Notes: generated by a model not told the origin, from the sequence alone. Counted from the stretch's first letter, positions 1 to 13,023 are shown. The stretch: 64,000 nucleotides of DNA from Saururus chinensis (GCA_035235625.1 CP141143.1:3144501-3208500), one strand, 5' to 3'. Made by a program: numbers and translations.

Positions 1-1646
1 TGTCGTTGGTTGCCTATGTACGTATTGGATAACATCCGCGATGTTACTCTGATACAATCGGATCCGTACGTAGTTCTGCCTACAGGCCACTACATACATC
101 AAACCATATGAAAATACATATGTATACCCGAATATTTAATCGGGGTTATACGAAAACCAGTAAAACATCGGCAACACATATCTCGCTCTATCATAGAGAC
201 GAGCACCACACGACCACCACAACATGCCTCACTCTATCCTAGAGCAAATCCATCACATTCACATGTCTCGCTCCAACACTAAGCTGAGACCACATGCATC
301 ACATGTCTCGCACTATCACTTAGCTGAGACCGAACACACACACAACATGTTTCTCTCTAACCCAGAGCGAGACAAGACGCATCATGGCATATAAGCATAG
401 CATATCATAATATAAAGGATCATAGCATATCAAGGCATAGCATATACCCTATCTAGCACATGCATTCTATAATTAAAATAGGAGGTTAGAAATGCTTACT
501 CCCCTAATGTCTCGTGAGGTAGCGGTATTCGGGGTACTCATTTTTGGGCGTCCTCCCCTTCGGATCCGAAGATAGTGAATGGAGCCTCCTCTAACCTCCA
601 CACGTTCCTTGTCTTGCGCCAAAAGACGACTGACCAACTGTCCCCCTTTCTCGGAGACTTCTCATCTTCTGTGCCCGTAAGCGACGAACAGAACGTCCCT
701 TTCCCCGGGATATTTCTCACACTATGTGGCCCTTCGATGAAGGGCGGATCCTTCCCTACTTCAGGCGGCAACCTACGATGCAGCTCGTGACGGAGGACAA
801 AGTCCCCCTTTCTCTCCGGGCTACTGCTCTCTCTTCGGGGCAGGAAGGTGGCAGATAGAGTCTCCTCTTGCCCCAGCCGTTTTCCCTTCTAGGGATGCCA
901 ACTTGAGGGATGGACCCTGCCATTGCATAGATCACCCTCGAATTAGCTAGGAACACCTTAAGAATGACTCGAATCGGACTTAAAATAAGTGAGAAACGAA
1001 GAACAAAAGTTTCTGAATGTGGGAGAGAAATGAGAAAACGTGGGAGAGTCTCCCCCCTTTTAACTGGATGTTGTGGATGCTATTCATAAAACAACTAGAT
1101 AGATGTGAGGTTGGCACGTGTCAATCCAATCTGCTTCGTCAGCAATCTTATCCGCTTTGTCAGCAATCCTATTCGCTTTGTCAGCAACCTTATCTGCTTC
1201 GTCGTCAACCCTATCCACTTGCGTCATCAATCCTATCCGCTTCGTCAGCAATCCTATCTACTGCGTCGTCAATCCTATCCAGAATGATATTATTTTATTC
1301 AAATAATATCTTGAACTCAAAACACGATAACTTCTAACCTTGACGTTGGAATCACACGTTCTTGTTACCAATGGACTCGTGTTGATGAGCCCTTCGAAAT
1401 AAGACTACACATGGGTAGGTTATCCCGCACTTTTTATGTAGGTCCCGCCCATCTGGCATGCTTCCTGGGGCCGTAGCTTTTGTTCCCGACCCCTGTTTCG
1501 CGCGTTCTTTGATTTGTTACACTCATTACTCCGAGCTCTACCCGGATACGGGGATTTCACCTAATAAAACCCTTAACACTGATCTCAAATTATCAAATTA
1601 CCCTTAACCCCCAGGGTTAAGCATAACCAGAAAATGGGTCGTTACA
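1..1646 (-). mobile_element. Long LTR of a Ty3/gypsy-type retrotransposon (E), 5' part, runs off the window
   Basis: Read on the minus strand, the sequence starts at 1646 with TGTAACGACCC, a common start for plant gypsy LTRs, and runs left out of the window. It joins LTR F (from 1647) abruptly, so E is inserted in F. It contains a 21-24 bp minisatellite (1127-1282), a GC-richer stretch at 540-960, and degenerate repeats of about 60 bp with CTCGCTCTA-like cores at 180-375. I see no protein domain. The other end and the target duplication are outside the window. The LTR identity rests on the terminal motif and on homology of its first 80 or so bases with the start of LTR G near 3514. Confidence 0.6.
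1127..1282. repeat. 21-24 bp minisatellite
   Basis: About seven imperfect tandem copies of a unit like GTCAGCAATCCTATCCGCTTC. Because 21 and 24 are multiples of three, all frames stay open and give spurious repetitive ORFs of 60-106 residues, which are not genes. Confidence 0.9.
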
Positions 1647-3434
1647 ATACATATTCTACACAGGTCTTAAATCGAAAAAATGTCGTTTTAGACCAACCAA
1701 GTTCCGATTAATTCATCGAGCGATTAATCCGGTACGCAATCTCAATCATTGCATACAATCGATTAACTCCGATTAAACATCGGTAAAACTCATTCATGAA
1801 GTCCAATATATGATGCATGATATCATGATACATCCGTGAGCAAAAGTCTACGTGGGTTATAACACATGGAATGTGCTTCTAATTAGTCTCCACATGCATC
1901 ATCATAATCAAGACATAATTAACTACGATTTCATAGTAGATTCCCCATCCGTGTGTGTATTCATGTATAATCTATGCACATGACCAATGCTTGACATAAA
2001 CTCATAAGACCATATACGCCTACTTAAACACATTCAAAACAATAATTCCAAACTGAAATCAGAGCAAAATCCACCATAAACTTTAAATCCATCCATGTGA
2101 AATCGAGCATTCACTCCCACAAACATGATTTTTCCACACATTAAGCTACAACATGATCACATTCATTACCCATAAACGATCTTTATTATAAGAGAACACA
2201 TCTCACTATTTTTCATATAATATCCCTGCTGGAAACATATTCTAATTATAAGAATTCCAACATTCAAAAGTTCAAGGTACTTCAATATCAACATGCATAA
2301 ATCAACATAATATAATGCCACATGACTACACTTAAACACATTCTATAAACTTCCATCATTAATTCTACACCTCCAGTAGCCTAATTTCATCATAACACAC
2401 CTCCCATAACCATTAGAATCATTAGATAGAGTAAAATATTGAAATGAGCATAAATTTCAAAAATAGCAAAATTGTCGTGTAGCCGTTCAATTGCACTGCA
2501 AGGTTGTTAGATCAGCTAAACTAAAAATCTAACGAAAATGTAGTGTTGCCGATTGATCGGCCTAGTAGGCCATTCGATTGCCAACAAAGCAATTTTGACC
2601 TTCTTCTTTATTTCGAAAATCAAAACCGAAACACAATGAAAACAACTTAAAACTTCCATCTATGGCCTCAAACACTATTAAAAACTCATCAAACCCTCCA
2701 GAACACTAATCTAAACCATTCTAAAACAAAACTCTAAGAAATTGAAGTAAAAGATTAGCATTTATTAAACCCAAAATTAGAGGTCAAATCAAGTAAATCA
2801 TATTCAAATAAAATCATAAAAAATGAGATTTTTACCACCCAAAGCTGAGATTGAAGAACCTATTACCTTTCCTTGTTGCTTTGGGTCGGAATGAACATTC
2901 AATCTCCTCCAACACCTTGATCCCTTTCTCCTTCAGGCCTAATTGGGGAATTAGGCCTTAATCGCCCTCTCTTAGCCTTTTCCTCAAATGGGGAATGACA
3001 CAACCCTTTCTATTTATAGTAAGGCTTGGAGTCTAATGAACTAGTGGGGTATAAATAGAAATTCTAGCTAAAAATGGATATTTTGATGATTTGAGCACTA
3101 ATTAAATCCAAAAATTTTTGAAAATTTTTATATAAGTTTATTTTAATGCCTAGGTCAATTTAGTCTAAAAACCTCAATTTTGTTGGTGGGACCCACAGGA
3201 TGGTCCTGCCAAACCCTAATTATTAGAAAATTAGTGAAAAATCAAAAAATTTCCAAAAATTTAGATTTGACCCAAAACCACTTAAAACTCATAAATGTGA
3301 AGATAGTTTTTATTAAAACCTTTAGAAAATATTCAAATTTAGAAAATCATCCCGAACCGATTAGAATTAATATTAAACCACATAAAAGTCTTTAAACAAA
3401 ATGAATTCAAACCGGTTTACAATCAAGGATCTTA
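1647..3434 (-). mobile_element. Long gypsy LTR (F), truncated by LTR E
   Basis: On the minus strand it begins at 3434 with TGTAAGATCC followed by an AAACCGGTTT motif. It is colinear with solo LTR C (9878-13446): the same start, a TATA box in the same place (3010-3018, TATAAATAG on the minus strand), the AGGCCTAATT block near 2936, the GATCGGCC/CATTCGAT block near 2545-2580, and the CGATTAATCCGG block near 1715-1730. It stops at 1646 where LTR E begins, so its 3' part is displaced outside the window. Confidence 0.75.
3010..3018 (-). promoter_or_regulatory. TATA box of LTR F
   Basis: TATAAATAG on the minus strand about 420 bases inside the LTR start. It is at the same relative place as the TATAAAAGG of LTR C (13015-13023), which supports a U3 promoter. 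Confidence 0.55.
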
Positions 3435-3514
3435 CAGAAACCCCTTAAAACTTAACTAAAAACTATAATTACCCATAATTCCTCAATTTAAGCATAATCA
3501 AAATACGGGGTCTC
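3435..3514 (-). mobile_element. Start of a third gypsy LTR (G), interrupted by LTR F
   Basis: On the minus strand TGAGACCCCGTATTTTG is followed by a TTATGCTTAA...GGGTAATT block. The same block follows the start of LTR E (about 1645 down to 1590). It ends at 3434, where F begins, so the order of insertion reads G, then F, then E. Only about 80 bases are present here. Confidence 0.5.
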
Positions 3515-4409
3515 ACGCCAACTTTACGTGGTTATTTATTTTCGGACAAATAATATAGTTGTACTTAGAGGGTTAACCTACTATTTGTCAAATTTTGACA
3601 CATGTAATAATATCATATATTTTGATATTCGTATTTGTGAACCCCATTTATCATGACTTAAATATTTAATCAAAGGATTTGTTTTATATTTATGAAAGAA
3701 AAAAAATTCTTGTGATTTATTGCATGTCCTTTATTTAAAAGGGTATTGAAAATCTGGGCCTTGAAATTTCCTTTTGCTCAATGTGCAATTAAAAGAGAAC
3801 CATTTTCAATTGGTATATAATTTCAATGTGGTCTCTTACATGATCCAACCCTGGAGAGTTTGAAATGAGACATGCAGGCAGGAGCTTCCTTAATTATTGA
3901 CCAATATTGGCATCTTCAACACCCCTTCATTGTACATTGTTGGCGAGCTCAAGTACTAAACATACACTACCACCTTATTTATAAATGAGCTCATCTTCAT
4001 TGGATGGGATGAGGGTACGAGATGGGCAGACATCATCAAGCTTGAAGAGTTTTTCATGTCCCCTGTGACAATGTGCCAAGTATAAGGAACACATATGAGC
4101 TCTTAATTTTTGAGATAGATGGCGCACACGCTGGCATATGTTAGTGTCAGTATTACTGAGGCTAATGTCTGCTAGTATGTGCACCATTGATCGCATCGAT
4201 GGGCTTCTATGTGTTCTTTACATTGGGCTCATTGTCAAAGTGAGGCATTAGAAATTAGGGACACCTAGGAGTTTAAAGGCTTGTTGCATACGCTAAATGC
4301 AATCGTGATTGCCTACGAAAGTGACTTTTATTTATTTTTCTAGATTAGTTATTTTATTTTGTTTTTGTTTTGCTCAAGGACTAGCAAAATATAGGTTTGG
4401 GGGTATTTG
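3515..4409 (+). mobile_element. Retroelement internal tail and LTR-end remnants
   Basis: No coding region. Bases 3590-3770 are similar to 63060-63235, which looks like a gypsy LTR 3' end (ATATTTTGATATTC core; AAAATCT then a degenerate GGTCGTGACA). A foldback MITE lies at about 4084-4218. The stretch ends in a purine-rich tract (GGTTTGGGGG, about 4395-4405) directly before the LTR at 4410, as expected of the 3' end of an internal region. Confidence 0.5.
4084..4218. mobile_element. Foldback MITE, copy 1
   Basis: An imperfect palindrome: GGCGCACACGCTGGCATATG pairs with the segment ending in CTAGTATGTGCAC at about 4183, and the outer GAACACAT / ATGTGTTC arms extend it. The same hairpin occurs at about 47072-47205, so it is a dispersed element. 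Confidence 0.65.
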
Positions 4410-5810
4410 ATAAGCATGAAATATATATATCTATTTTATATACTTTTTTACCTTATTTGCTAGTATAGATTAGGTTAATTAAGAGTTAGTTATAGTTTAT
4501 TTAGATTAAGATAGAAATTAGTATTTTAGTTTAATTATTAATAATTTTATAGTTATTAGTATTTTAGATATGTATTTGAACAAAGTTGAGATTTTAATTA
4601 TATTGTACATGTCTAAAGGATGATATTTTATATTTTGTAGGTAAAGTGCGCTTATCGAGGTACTTGGACAATGTTTGAAATAATTAAAAATAGTCTTGAC
4701 ATGCTTTAAAGTGATTTGGACAACTTTTTGGAGTTATAAACAAGTTGGAAATTAATATGGACATGAAGAAAAGCTTAATGGACAGAATATGGACTGTCCA
4801 GAAAAATTGTCCAGATTGCAGAAACACTGTAGCCGTTTGAACGGGGTCACTTACCTTTCGATCGGGATAACGTGATTTTGAAGAAAATACAGTTCAAGCG
4901 TTCGAACGGCATAACGTGCAGTTTCCTAGTTTTAGTCAATTTCCAATCTTTTTCATATTGGACTTCTTCCTACGGATCTTATGCCTATAAAAAGACATAT
5001 TTGGCTTGAAACTAGAGGATTGGAGGAGATTTTATGAAGAGAAAAAGGAAGAAGAAGATGGAAGAGAACTCAAAGCTTTTAATGGAGATTTAAATGTTTT
5101 CTTTTACAATGGAAGGCTAGACTTTTCTTTTACTTAGGAGTTGATGAAGCTATAGATAAGTTTTAGTTTCTTTTCTTTTTAATTTAGATCTCAGTTGTGA
5201 ATGATGACAATTGTATGAAATGGATTTCCTTTTTTATGGAAGAGCTTTTAATGTTTATTCAAATCTATGTTGATTTATTGTCTTGTAGACGATAGATTGA
5301 TGTGGTTTTGATATTTTCATCGATTCTAATTTCTGTGATGTAGATGAGATGATCATACAATAGTTTTAATGTTCAGATAATTAATGACTTGGATGAGTTA
5401 TACTAAGATTAGACGGGTCATGCCTATAGCTAGTTTAGTGTAGATGATTTGTGTTATTGTCGAAGATAGTTCATGCCATGGAATTTAATTAATGATTCTT
5501 TCTAAAGTAATTCTAGCTTGTAGCTGAGAATACTTGTTCATATTTACACTAGATTTAGATTAAAAGTTAAGGAATTGTTATGGTTTTATAGTGGATTCAA
5601 TTTCCTAAATAATTTCCATCATATTAATCTCTTGTTTTTAAACTAGTTGATTCCTTTCTTTTGCTTAATTTAAGTTTAAATTCTTTCTAGTTTTTAATCA
5701 GCAAATTCCTCTTTAGATTTAGTAATAATTCATCTATCCCTGAGATTCGACAACCCTTAAATACTTATCCTAGTACAATTACCTTGTACACTTGCAAAGG
5801 GTTTAATTAT
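4410..5810 (+). mobile_element. LTR of a gypsy-type element (D), plus strand, probably a 3' LTR
   Basis: It begins TGATAAGCATGAAAT immediately after a polypurine tract (GGTTTGGGGGTATT), the arrangement seen at the 3' LTR of Athila/Tat-like elements. A TATA box (TATAAAAAG, 4986-4994) lies about 575 bases in, followed by a purine-rich leader. The 3' end is uncertain, close to a TTATAAACGATCA segment near 5809. No partner LTR is in the window, so the 5' part of the element is missing or displaced. Confidence 0.6.
4986..4994 (+). promoter_or_regulatory. TATA box of LTR D
   Basis: TATAAAAAG on the plus strand within LTR D. A leader rich in GAAGAAGAAG follows about 55 bases downstream. It agrees with the LTR orientation inferred from the polypurine tract. 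Confidence 0.5.
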
Positions 5811-5819
5811 AAACGATCA

Positions 5820-5915
5820 CCCACCATAATGGGTCTTATAGTGTCATAGAATTGCCCACCATAATGAGTCTTATAGTGTCATAGAATTGCCCACCATAAT
5901 GGGTCTTATAGTGCC
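5820..5915. repeat. 35-bp tandem repeat, three copies
   Basis: Units start at 5820, 5855 and 5890 with CCCACCATAATG. The third decays after about 25 bases. Confidence 0.9.
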
Positions 5916-5959
5916 AGTGCCACTCTTGGGTAGAATCATAAAATGCCACTCTTGGGCAA

Positions 5960-6160
5960 AGATCATATAATGCTCTTAACAGAGCATCAAACGTCTAGGC
6001 TTATACAATACACAAACCAAATCGAAAACATACATCCCTCTCAACATAGCATTAAACATCTAGGCTTCATACAACACACATACAAAGTCGGAAACATACA
6101 TCGCTCTCAACAGAGCATCAGACATTCGGTGCTCTATACAATACACAGACAACTTCCCGC
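5960..6160. repeat. 65-66 bp tandem repeat, about 2.5 copies
   Basis: The AGCAT(C/T)AAAC core recurs at 5983, 6048 and 6114, with ACATACAT(C/T) in between. Confidence 0.85.
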
Positions 6161-6501
6161 AGTATAAACACCATGGCAAGACATGAGACATGCTCAACCG
6201 ACTCATTATTGGCTAGCTCAAACACGGAACTTAACTTGTCGAACCCTCAGGTCTCAAACTCACAACGCTATCATTAGTTGTGATTATAATTCAATTTTGA
6301 ATTAAGTAATTTATGCGGTACAATTAACCCATCCATATTATGATCAAAACTCATCGTATATCAAATCCTTACCGCCTTACATACTCCGCCATCCATCTTA
6401 TAGCCAAAACATCTTACACAAACGTCATCAATCTAAGCTCCTCAGAGCCAAACCCAATTATCACCCTCTTACTTATACCTCACTTATTATGTTTACTTTT
6501 T

Positions 6502-6816
6502 TGTTGTGCCCGGTGTAGGCACAATTTGGTACGCAGGAGTTCTACGCAGGGAAAGGGAAAGAAGTTGGAAGAAAGGGAAAGGAGTTCTTGGATTACTTCA
6601 AAACATACGAACAAAGGAAGAAGATGACCCCTTTATGGGGAGTCGTGCCCCACATTGGGAGTTGTGCCACTAGTGGGCCCGGTTCACCCGTGGTCCACTA
6701 GTGCGCCAGTTTCTAATAATCAAAATTACAATAATCAACTGCTAACTAGCCTAATGACATAATAAAAGTACTAAAATAAAGGGAAATACTATCCACTAGT
6801 GCACCCGTGCACAACA
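6502..6816 (-). repeat. 3' LTR of chromovirus B
   Basis: 315 bp, TGTTGTGC...GCACAACA. By eye it differs from the other LTR at about nine positions, nearly all transitions, and lacks a 19-bp duplication present in that copy near 15205-15235. Confidence 0.93.
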
Positions 6817-6823
6817 CTCCACC
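6817..6823 (-). other. Likely polypurine tract of chromovirus B
   Basis: GGTGGAG on the minus strand directly before the TG of the 3' LTR, the position where plus-strand DNA synthesis starts. It is short and imperfect, so the call rests mainly on position. Confidence 0.5.
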
Positions 6824-6846
6824 ACGCTTCCACACACGCCTTGTCC

Positions 6847-9800
6847 TCAAGGCGACCACGAAGGAAACCGGAGCAAAAACTCATCCTCAGACAACCACGT
6901 AGCGTCCTCAAGTGGCTGACCCTGCCAAGAGACTAAAACCTCCATGGTAATCCGACCAGAACGGCGTACACGACGCTTGTCCAGTAGCACTGCGGGAACA
7001 GGCTCAGACGAAGCGACAGGTCCCATCAAGGGAAGAGGTGGAGCATCCAAAGCCAGGGTAGGGTCACCAATGCAACGAAACAACCGAGAAACATGAAAAA
7101 CTGGATGGACCAACGAACCTTCCGGCAAAGTGAGGCGATAAGCAACCGAACCCACTCTCTCTTCGACAACATAGGGCCCATGAAACCGTGGAGCAAGCTT
7201 AGAGTGTGCAGGCTGGAACAAGGAGGACTGATGCTGAGGAAGAATTGAAACATAAACCAAGTCCCCCACGGCAAACTCGCACTCAGTGTGATGGCTGTCA
7301 TAAATCTGCTTCATTCGGTATTGAGCTACAGATAGGTTCTATTTAAGCTAACGAAGGACCTCATCCCGAGTCTGGAGCATATAGTCGACCTTTGCCACGG
7401 AAGACCGATGAGGCACATAGGACAGCACAGTAGGAGGCGGCCTGCCATACAAAACCTGAAAAGGAGTGAACCCGGCACGAGTGTGGTAGGCGGTGTTATA
7501 AGACCACTCTGCCCAAGGAAGAAGCTAAAGCCAACGTCGGGGCTGAGCCATAGCGAAGCAACACAAATACTGCTCCAAACAATGGTTCACGACCTCTGTC
7601 TGACCATCCGTCTGCGGGTGGTATGCGGTGCTCATGTGGAGAGAAGTGCCCTGTAGAGTGAAAAATTCTTGCCAAAACTGAGAGATGAAAGCCCGGTCGC
7701 GATCGGAGACAATCGTGTGAGGCATACCATGTAACTTGGCCACTTCTCGAACATAAAGTTCCGCCATCAACTTAGCTGTGTAGGGATGACCCAGAGCACA
7801 AAAATGGGCATATTTAGATAGCCGATCCACGACCACCATAATCACCGACTTGCCTTGAACCAACGGTAAGGCCTCAACAAAGTCCATGGAAACATCGTCC
7901 CAAACCTAATCCGGAATGGGCAAAGGCTGAAGTAACCCGGCCGGTGAGGTAGTGGCGCACTTGGCACATTGACAGACATCACAAGTAGCCACAACATCAG
8001 TCACTGCGCGACGTACACCCTTCCACAAGAAGCTCTAACTGACCCGTTTATAAGTATGAAGAGCACCCTCATGACCCGCCAAAGGAGAGGCATGGAAGTG
8101 ATCGATGAGACGCTGGCGCAGGTCTGTAACCGCTGGCACCCAAAGATGGTCCTTCCAGAAGAGAAGGCCATCCTTCCATGCAAAACCAGGGTGCGCCGTT
8201 GGGTTGGCCTGAAAGGCCACGATCAGAGTGGAGGTCGGGCAATCATCCTTATAAGCCTGCTGTAATTCATCAAGAAAGGGATAAACTGGGCTGGAAATAG
8301 CCAAACATGAACCTGGGTTGGCGCGGCGAGACAGTGCATCAGCCATAGTGCTGTCCAAGCCCCGCTTGTACACTACCTCATAGTCATAACCCAAGAGCTT
8401 ACTAACCCACCGCTGCTGCGCGGGCGTGGACACCCTCTGTTCGAGAAAATACTTGAGCGGCTGATGGTCAGTGCGAATGAGAAACCGCCGGCCAAGCAAA
8501 TAAGGACGCCACTTCTCGACCGCAAGGACAATGGCGAGCATCTCTTTCTCGTAGACTGAGAGGGATAGGGAACGACCAGCCAAAGCCTTACTGAAGTAGG
8601 CAATGGGACGTTCCTCCTGAAGTAGTACCGCCCCTAGGCCGACATCTGAAGCATCGGTCTCGACCACAAATGGCCGGCTGAAATCAGGGAGACTCAAAAC
8701 AGGGGCGGTCACCATAGCCTGTTTTAACTCCTCAAAGGCGGCCTAGGCAGCGTCGGACCAACAAAAAGCACCTTTCTGTAACAGCTGAGTGAGGGACCGA
8801 GCAATCTCGCCATAGCGGTGAATAAAGCACCGATAATAGCCAGTAAGACCAAGGAAACCCTGCAGCGCCCAGGCACAAGTAGGGGCCGGCCAATATAGCA
8901 TGGCGGTCACCTTAGAAGGGTCCGTAGCCACACTGTCACGAGATATGACATGACCCAAGTATTCAACCTGTGAACTGCCAAACGAACACTTCGAGCGTTT
9001 AAGAAACAATGAGTTAGCTTGCAAGATATCAAAGACAGACCTGAGATGCTCCAAATGGTCGCCCCACGACTTGCTATAGACCAGAATATCGTCGAAGAAC
9101 ACCAAGATAAAGCGGCGGAGGAAGGGCCTGAAGAGGTCATTCATAAAGCTCTGAAAGGTAGAGGGCGCGTTCGTGAGGCCGAACGGCATAACCAAGAACT
9201 CAAAATGACCATCATGAGTACGGAAGGCAGTCTTATGCACATCGGTGGGTTGCATTCGGATTTGATGGTAACCTGAATGAAGGTCAAGCTTAATGAATAC
9301 GGTAGCACCAGCCAATTCGTCCAATAGGTCCTCCACCACCGGTATAGGATACTTGTCCTTCACTGTGATTGCATTCAGCGCCCGATAATCCACACAGAAG
9401 CGCCAAGTACCATCTTTCTTACAGACCAGCAACACGGGGGTAGAAAAGGAACTCGTGCTAGGCCAAATGATACCTGAAGAAAGCATGTCCGCTACCAGGC
9501 GCTCGATCTCAGCCTTTTGGATGTATGGATAACGATAGCGACGTACATTGGCGGGAGCAGCACCGAGCAGAATAGGAATAGAGTGGTCATGAGCCCTCTC
9601 CAGCGGAAGACCTGTTGGCTCAGCAAACACCGTGCCATACGCTATCAAAAGATCAAGAAGGTCCTGCGTCACATCATCCTGTACCACTTCCACTGACGCT
9701 CGCTGCTGGAGAAGGAGTCCTTGTACTGTGAACCTAAAGAAGGACCCTGTTGCCTGAGCCGAAAGAAGAGTGTCGAGCTGAGAGCCTTGGAGACGTACCC

Positions 9801-9872
9801 ACTGTCCATTCAATGCGAAATCCATCACCAGTTCCTTAAAGTTCCAAAGAACGTCCCCAAGCTCCTGGAGCC
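6847..9872 (-). pseudogene. Chromovirus pol: RT, RNase H, integrase, chromodomain; six internal stops
   Basis: One reading frame holds all domains in order. Reverse transcriptase (9828-8746) has FIKLDLHSGYHQIRM and the active-site VFFDDILVYS. RNase H (8715-8400) has VVETDASDVGLGAVLLQ. The integrase zinc region follows, with HASPLAGHEG near 8060-8090 and its two Cys in untracked sequence near 7960-7990. The catalytic core (about 7890-7525) has MDFVEALP, VSDRDRAFISQFW and DGQTEVVN. The C-terminal chromodomain (about 6990-6850) has VRRSGRITMEVLVSWQG and ATWLSEDEF. TAG stops interrupt at 8743-8745, 8035-8037, 7906-7908, 7525-7527, 7348-7350 and 7339-7341. No frameshift is seen between segments. 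Downstream of the terminal TGA a LEDK-like tail is readable in another frame up to the LTR. Confidence 0.95.
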
Positions 9873-10505
9873 ACTGCTGTCACGCCCTGGCGATGCCCGA
9901 CCCGAGCCGAACCCGGTCCAAGGGCCGGTCAAGCGCGCGGGGGCGACGAAGTGAAAATTGAGAAACGATCTAGCGGAAGACTTAACCCTAACCACGGGCG
10001 ATTAACAGAAATACGGAGTACGCACAATCCTTTGAGCAAGAGTAAATAAAAGGGGAAAAGAGTATTGCTTATCACGAAGTAAACAACAATCTCAAACCCA
10101 CAAGCTTAGTTAAGTAAAGCCCACACCGACTCAAAATAAGTCATAAGCATCACAACTGTAAAATGTGACATAAATCCAAAACAAAGAACCCTAAACAAAG
10201 GTTCTAATCATAAGCATGAAACAAAGAAGATAAGTCACACAACGATCTCCATCATCACCCCCAAGCCATCTCTGACCTTTCCTCAAAGAGGAGATCCTGT
10301 CCGTCTGCGTGTCGCACCACGCAACCCCAAATCAAAACACAAAAAGAGGGGTGAGTTTAACAACTCAGCAATGGTTTTAATATCACTATCAACGTCGGAA
10401 ATACGATAGCATAGTAATGAGATCGTTCAGATCAAAGATTTACATGATGCATCATTTTCTGATCACACATACATACCACCTAACACTGCATCATAGTGCA
10501 AAATC

Positions 10506-10945
10506 AACCTGCATGGATGTATCTCTAACATACATATTCCCACATGCATAACATCAACATCAACCTGCATGGATGTATCTCTAACATACATATTCCACAT
10601 GCATAACATCAACATCAACCTGCATGGATATATCTCTAACATACATATTCCACATGCATAACATCAACATCAACCTGCATGGATGTACCTCTAACATACA
10701 TATTCCACATGCATAACATCAACATCAACCTACATAGATGTATCTCTAACATACATATTCCACATGCATAACATCAACATCAACCTGCATGGATGTATCT
10801 CTAACATACATATTCCACATGCATAACATCAACATCAACCTGCATGGATGTACCTCTAACATACATATTCCACATGCATAACATCAACATCAACCTGCAT
10901 GGATGTACCTCTAACATACATATTCCCACATGCATTATATCATCA
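10506..10945. repeat. 55-bp tandem repeat, about eight copies, in LTR C
   Basis: Units start near 10508, 10564, 10619, 10674, 10729, 10784, 10839 and 10894 with CCTGCATGGATGTATCTC and include a CACATGCATAACATCAAC segment. Copies are highly alike, so the amplification is recent relative to the element. There are no spacers, so this is not a CRISPR array. Confidence 0.95.
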
Positions 10946-13014
10946 CAACCTCCATCAAGGAGTAATCACACATTAATGTCACACAGACGGGAGCATAGAT
11001 AAGGCCACGAAGGCGTGTCATAGTCCAAAATTCTACACAAGAATTAGAGAAAGATCGGGGTTGTCAATCCCTAATGCTGCTCGCCCTGGACGATCCTGGC
11101 CAAGGATGTCCCATTCTCACACAGATAATCTAGAGCAGGGGTGTTCGCCCAAGGACATCTCCTGCGGAGGGAAAAGCCTGAGTTCTCACACAGAGAACCC
11201 TAAAACACGTGGTAGCGGGGTGCACACGGCATACCACACTGGATTCTCAGGGTCCAGATGACACTCATAATAACATTCTCACAATCCGCAAGACAAGTAC
11301 ACAACTCGTCCCCACATCATTCCATTTAACAAGACTCAACCCGGGGAGTGCACTCGTTCCACACAGGAACTCAAATCAAAATATGTCCTTTCGGACCAAT
11401 CAACTTGCGATTAATCCACGACCGATCAATCCGGCACACAATTTTATCACATTGCATCCAATCGGTCAAATTCGATTAACCACGATGAAGCCCCAATTGG
11501 AAATCCATTTTCATGATGCATGCAGCATGGTACATACGTGGGCAAAGCATACATGAATCCTAATCCATGATAAGTGCTCTCATCAGCCCCTAATGCATCA
11601 TTCATAATCACAATATCAAGCTTCAACATCATCATTTAACCCCCACATGTGTGTGTAACTAGTAGAAGCATTTCACACAATGCATGTCAACATGCTTGAA
11701 AATAAACTCACTACCACACTACACATGTGAATTACCATCTAAACATGAATTTCAGCGGAAATCATAGAAGAAGAATCGTTGAAATCATATCTCAATTCAA
11801 AACTCAACCACAAAGGCTAAACACATATAACATCACTCATTTCATCATTGAGTCATGGCATTCACCAACATCCACACACCAACTAACCACACTCTATCAT
11901 GACAAATCAATCCAATAATAGGTTGTAGTCCTACTGAAAATATACTCAACCATAGGAAATCAACCATTCACAATTTCAAGATGACAATTCCAACATCATG
12001 CCATAAAACATAAGCCATTCTATAAATCTCTAAGCATATATCCCAACTTCACAACCTCAATAGCATGCATTTTCAGTAGCATAATATGGCTCAAAACACT
12101 CCACATTCATATAAAATTGGCAAGCTAAAGTGGAATCATCAAAATAGACATCATATGCACAACATACAATTTACTGTGTAGCCGATCGAACGCCCTTCAG
12201 GCCGTTCGATCGGTTAAACGCAAAATTTTGAATTTCACAGTTTTGTCGTTCGAACGCTGAGCAGACCGTTCAATCGGCTGAACTGGAAAAGTGTTGTTCC
12301 GACAGTGTTGCCGTTCGAACGCCCCGAAGGGCCGTTCGAACGCCAACAAGGCAGAACAGTTCATCTTCTTCCTTTCGCAAATTCAAACCGAAACACCATA
12401 GATAACACTTCAAATCCACATCTAACACGCTAATCATCATCAAAAGTCCTCCTTGACTTCCAGAACATCAAACCATACCATAATAATACAAAACCCTAAG
12501 AAATCGGGATTAAATAATTCTATTTTCTAATCTTACCATTAACACACCAAATCAAGCAACTCCATTTCGAAATAAGCCAAAAATAAAGAATTTTACCATG
12601 GATAAACAGAAATTTTGAAGACCCATTACCTCAGCACTTGATTAAGCTCGGATTGAAGAGTCACCCTTCTTGAAATCCTTGAAAACACAATGAGTTTGAA
12701 TTAAACTCTAATAGAAATCGATTTACCCAAGAAATCCCTAATTAAATCTTAGATCTAGGGCTTGTTGGTAGTAAAAATCAAATTTTGAATGTTAGGGTTT
12801 TTAGTAAAACATAAATTAGTAGCTTTTGATGCTAAAAAACGAATTGAATCAAGGGGAAAATGGTAGATTTGGAAGAAATTAAGAAGAAAGTCATGGATTA
12901 GTGCTTAATTAGAGTAAACTTACTTTAATCGGCTTCTAATTCGGGCCTAAGTGGGGATTAGGCCAGCCCTCTCTCCTTAGCCTATTCCCAAAAATGGAAA
13001 TGGCTCAGGTCTGC

Positions 13015-13023
13015 CCTTTTATA
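13015..13023 (-). promoter_or_regulatory. TATA box of LTR C
   Basis: TATAAAAGG on the minus strand, about 425 bases inside the LTR start and matching the position in LTR F. It fits a U3 promoter. Confidence 0.55.

Larger units (their letters stand above)
5811..6501 (-). mobile_element. Left part of long LTR-like sequence A, split by the chromovirus
   Basis: Non-coding sequence that resumes at 15408 on the other side of the chromovirus. It holds two tandem repeats: three copies of a 35-bp unit (5820-5915, CCCACCATAATGGGTC core) and about 2.5 copies of a 65-66 bp unit (5960-6160, AGCATCAAACGTCTAGGC core). Tandem arrays inside a long LTR match the build of LTR C. The left boundary against LTR D is uncertain. 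Confidence 0.45.

Noticed and set aside
538..956. Overlapping frames on both strands in the GC-rich part of LTR E
   Set aside because: Short, mutually overlapping, no recognisable domain; explained by base composition in LTR sequence.
1017..1337. Repetitive ORFs of 60-106 codons
   Set aside because: They read through a 21-24 bp minisatellite in all three frames.
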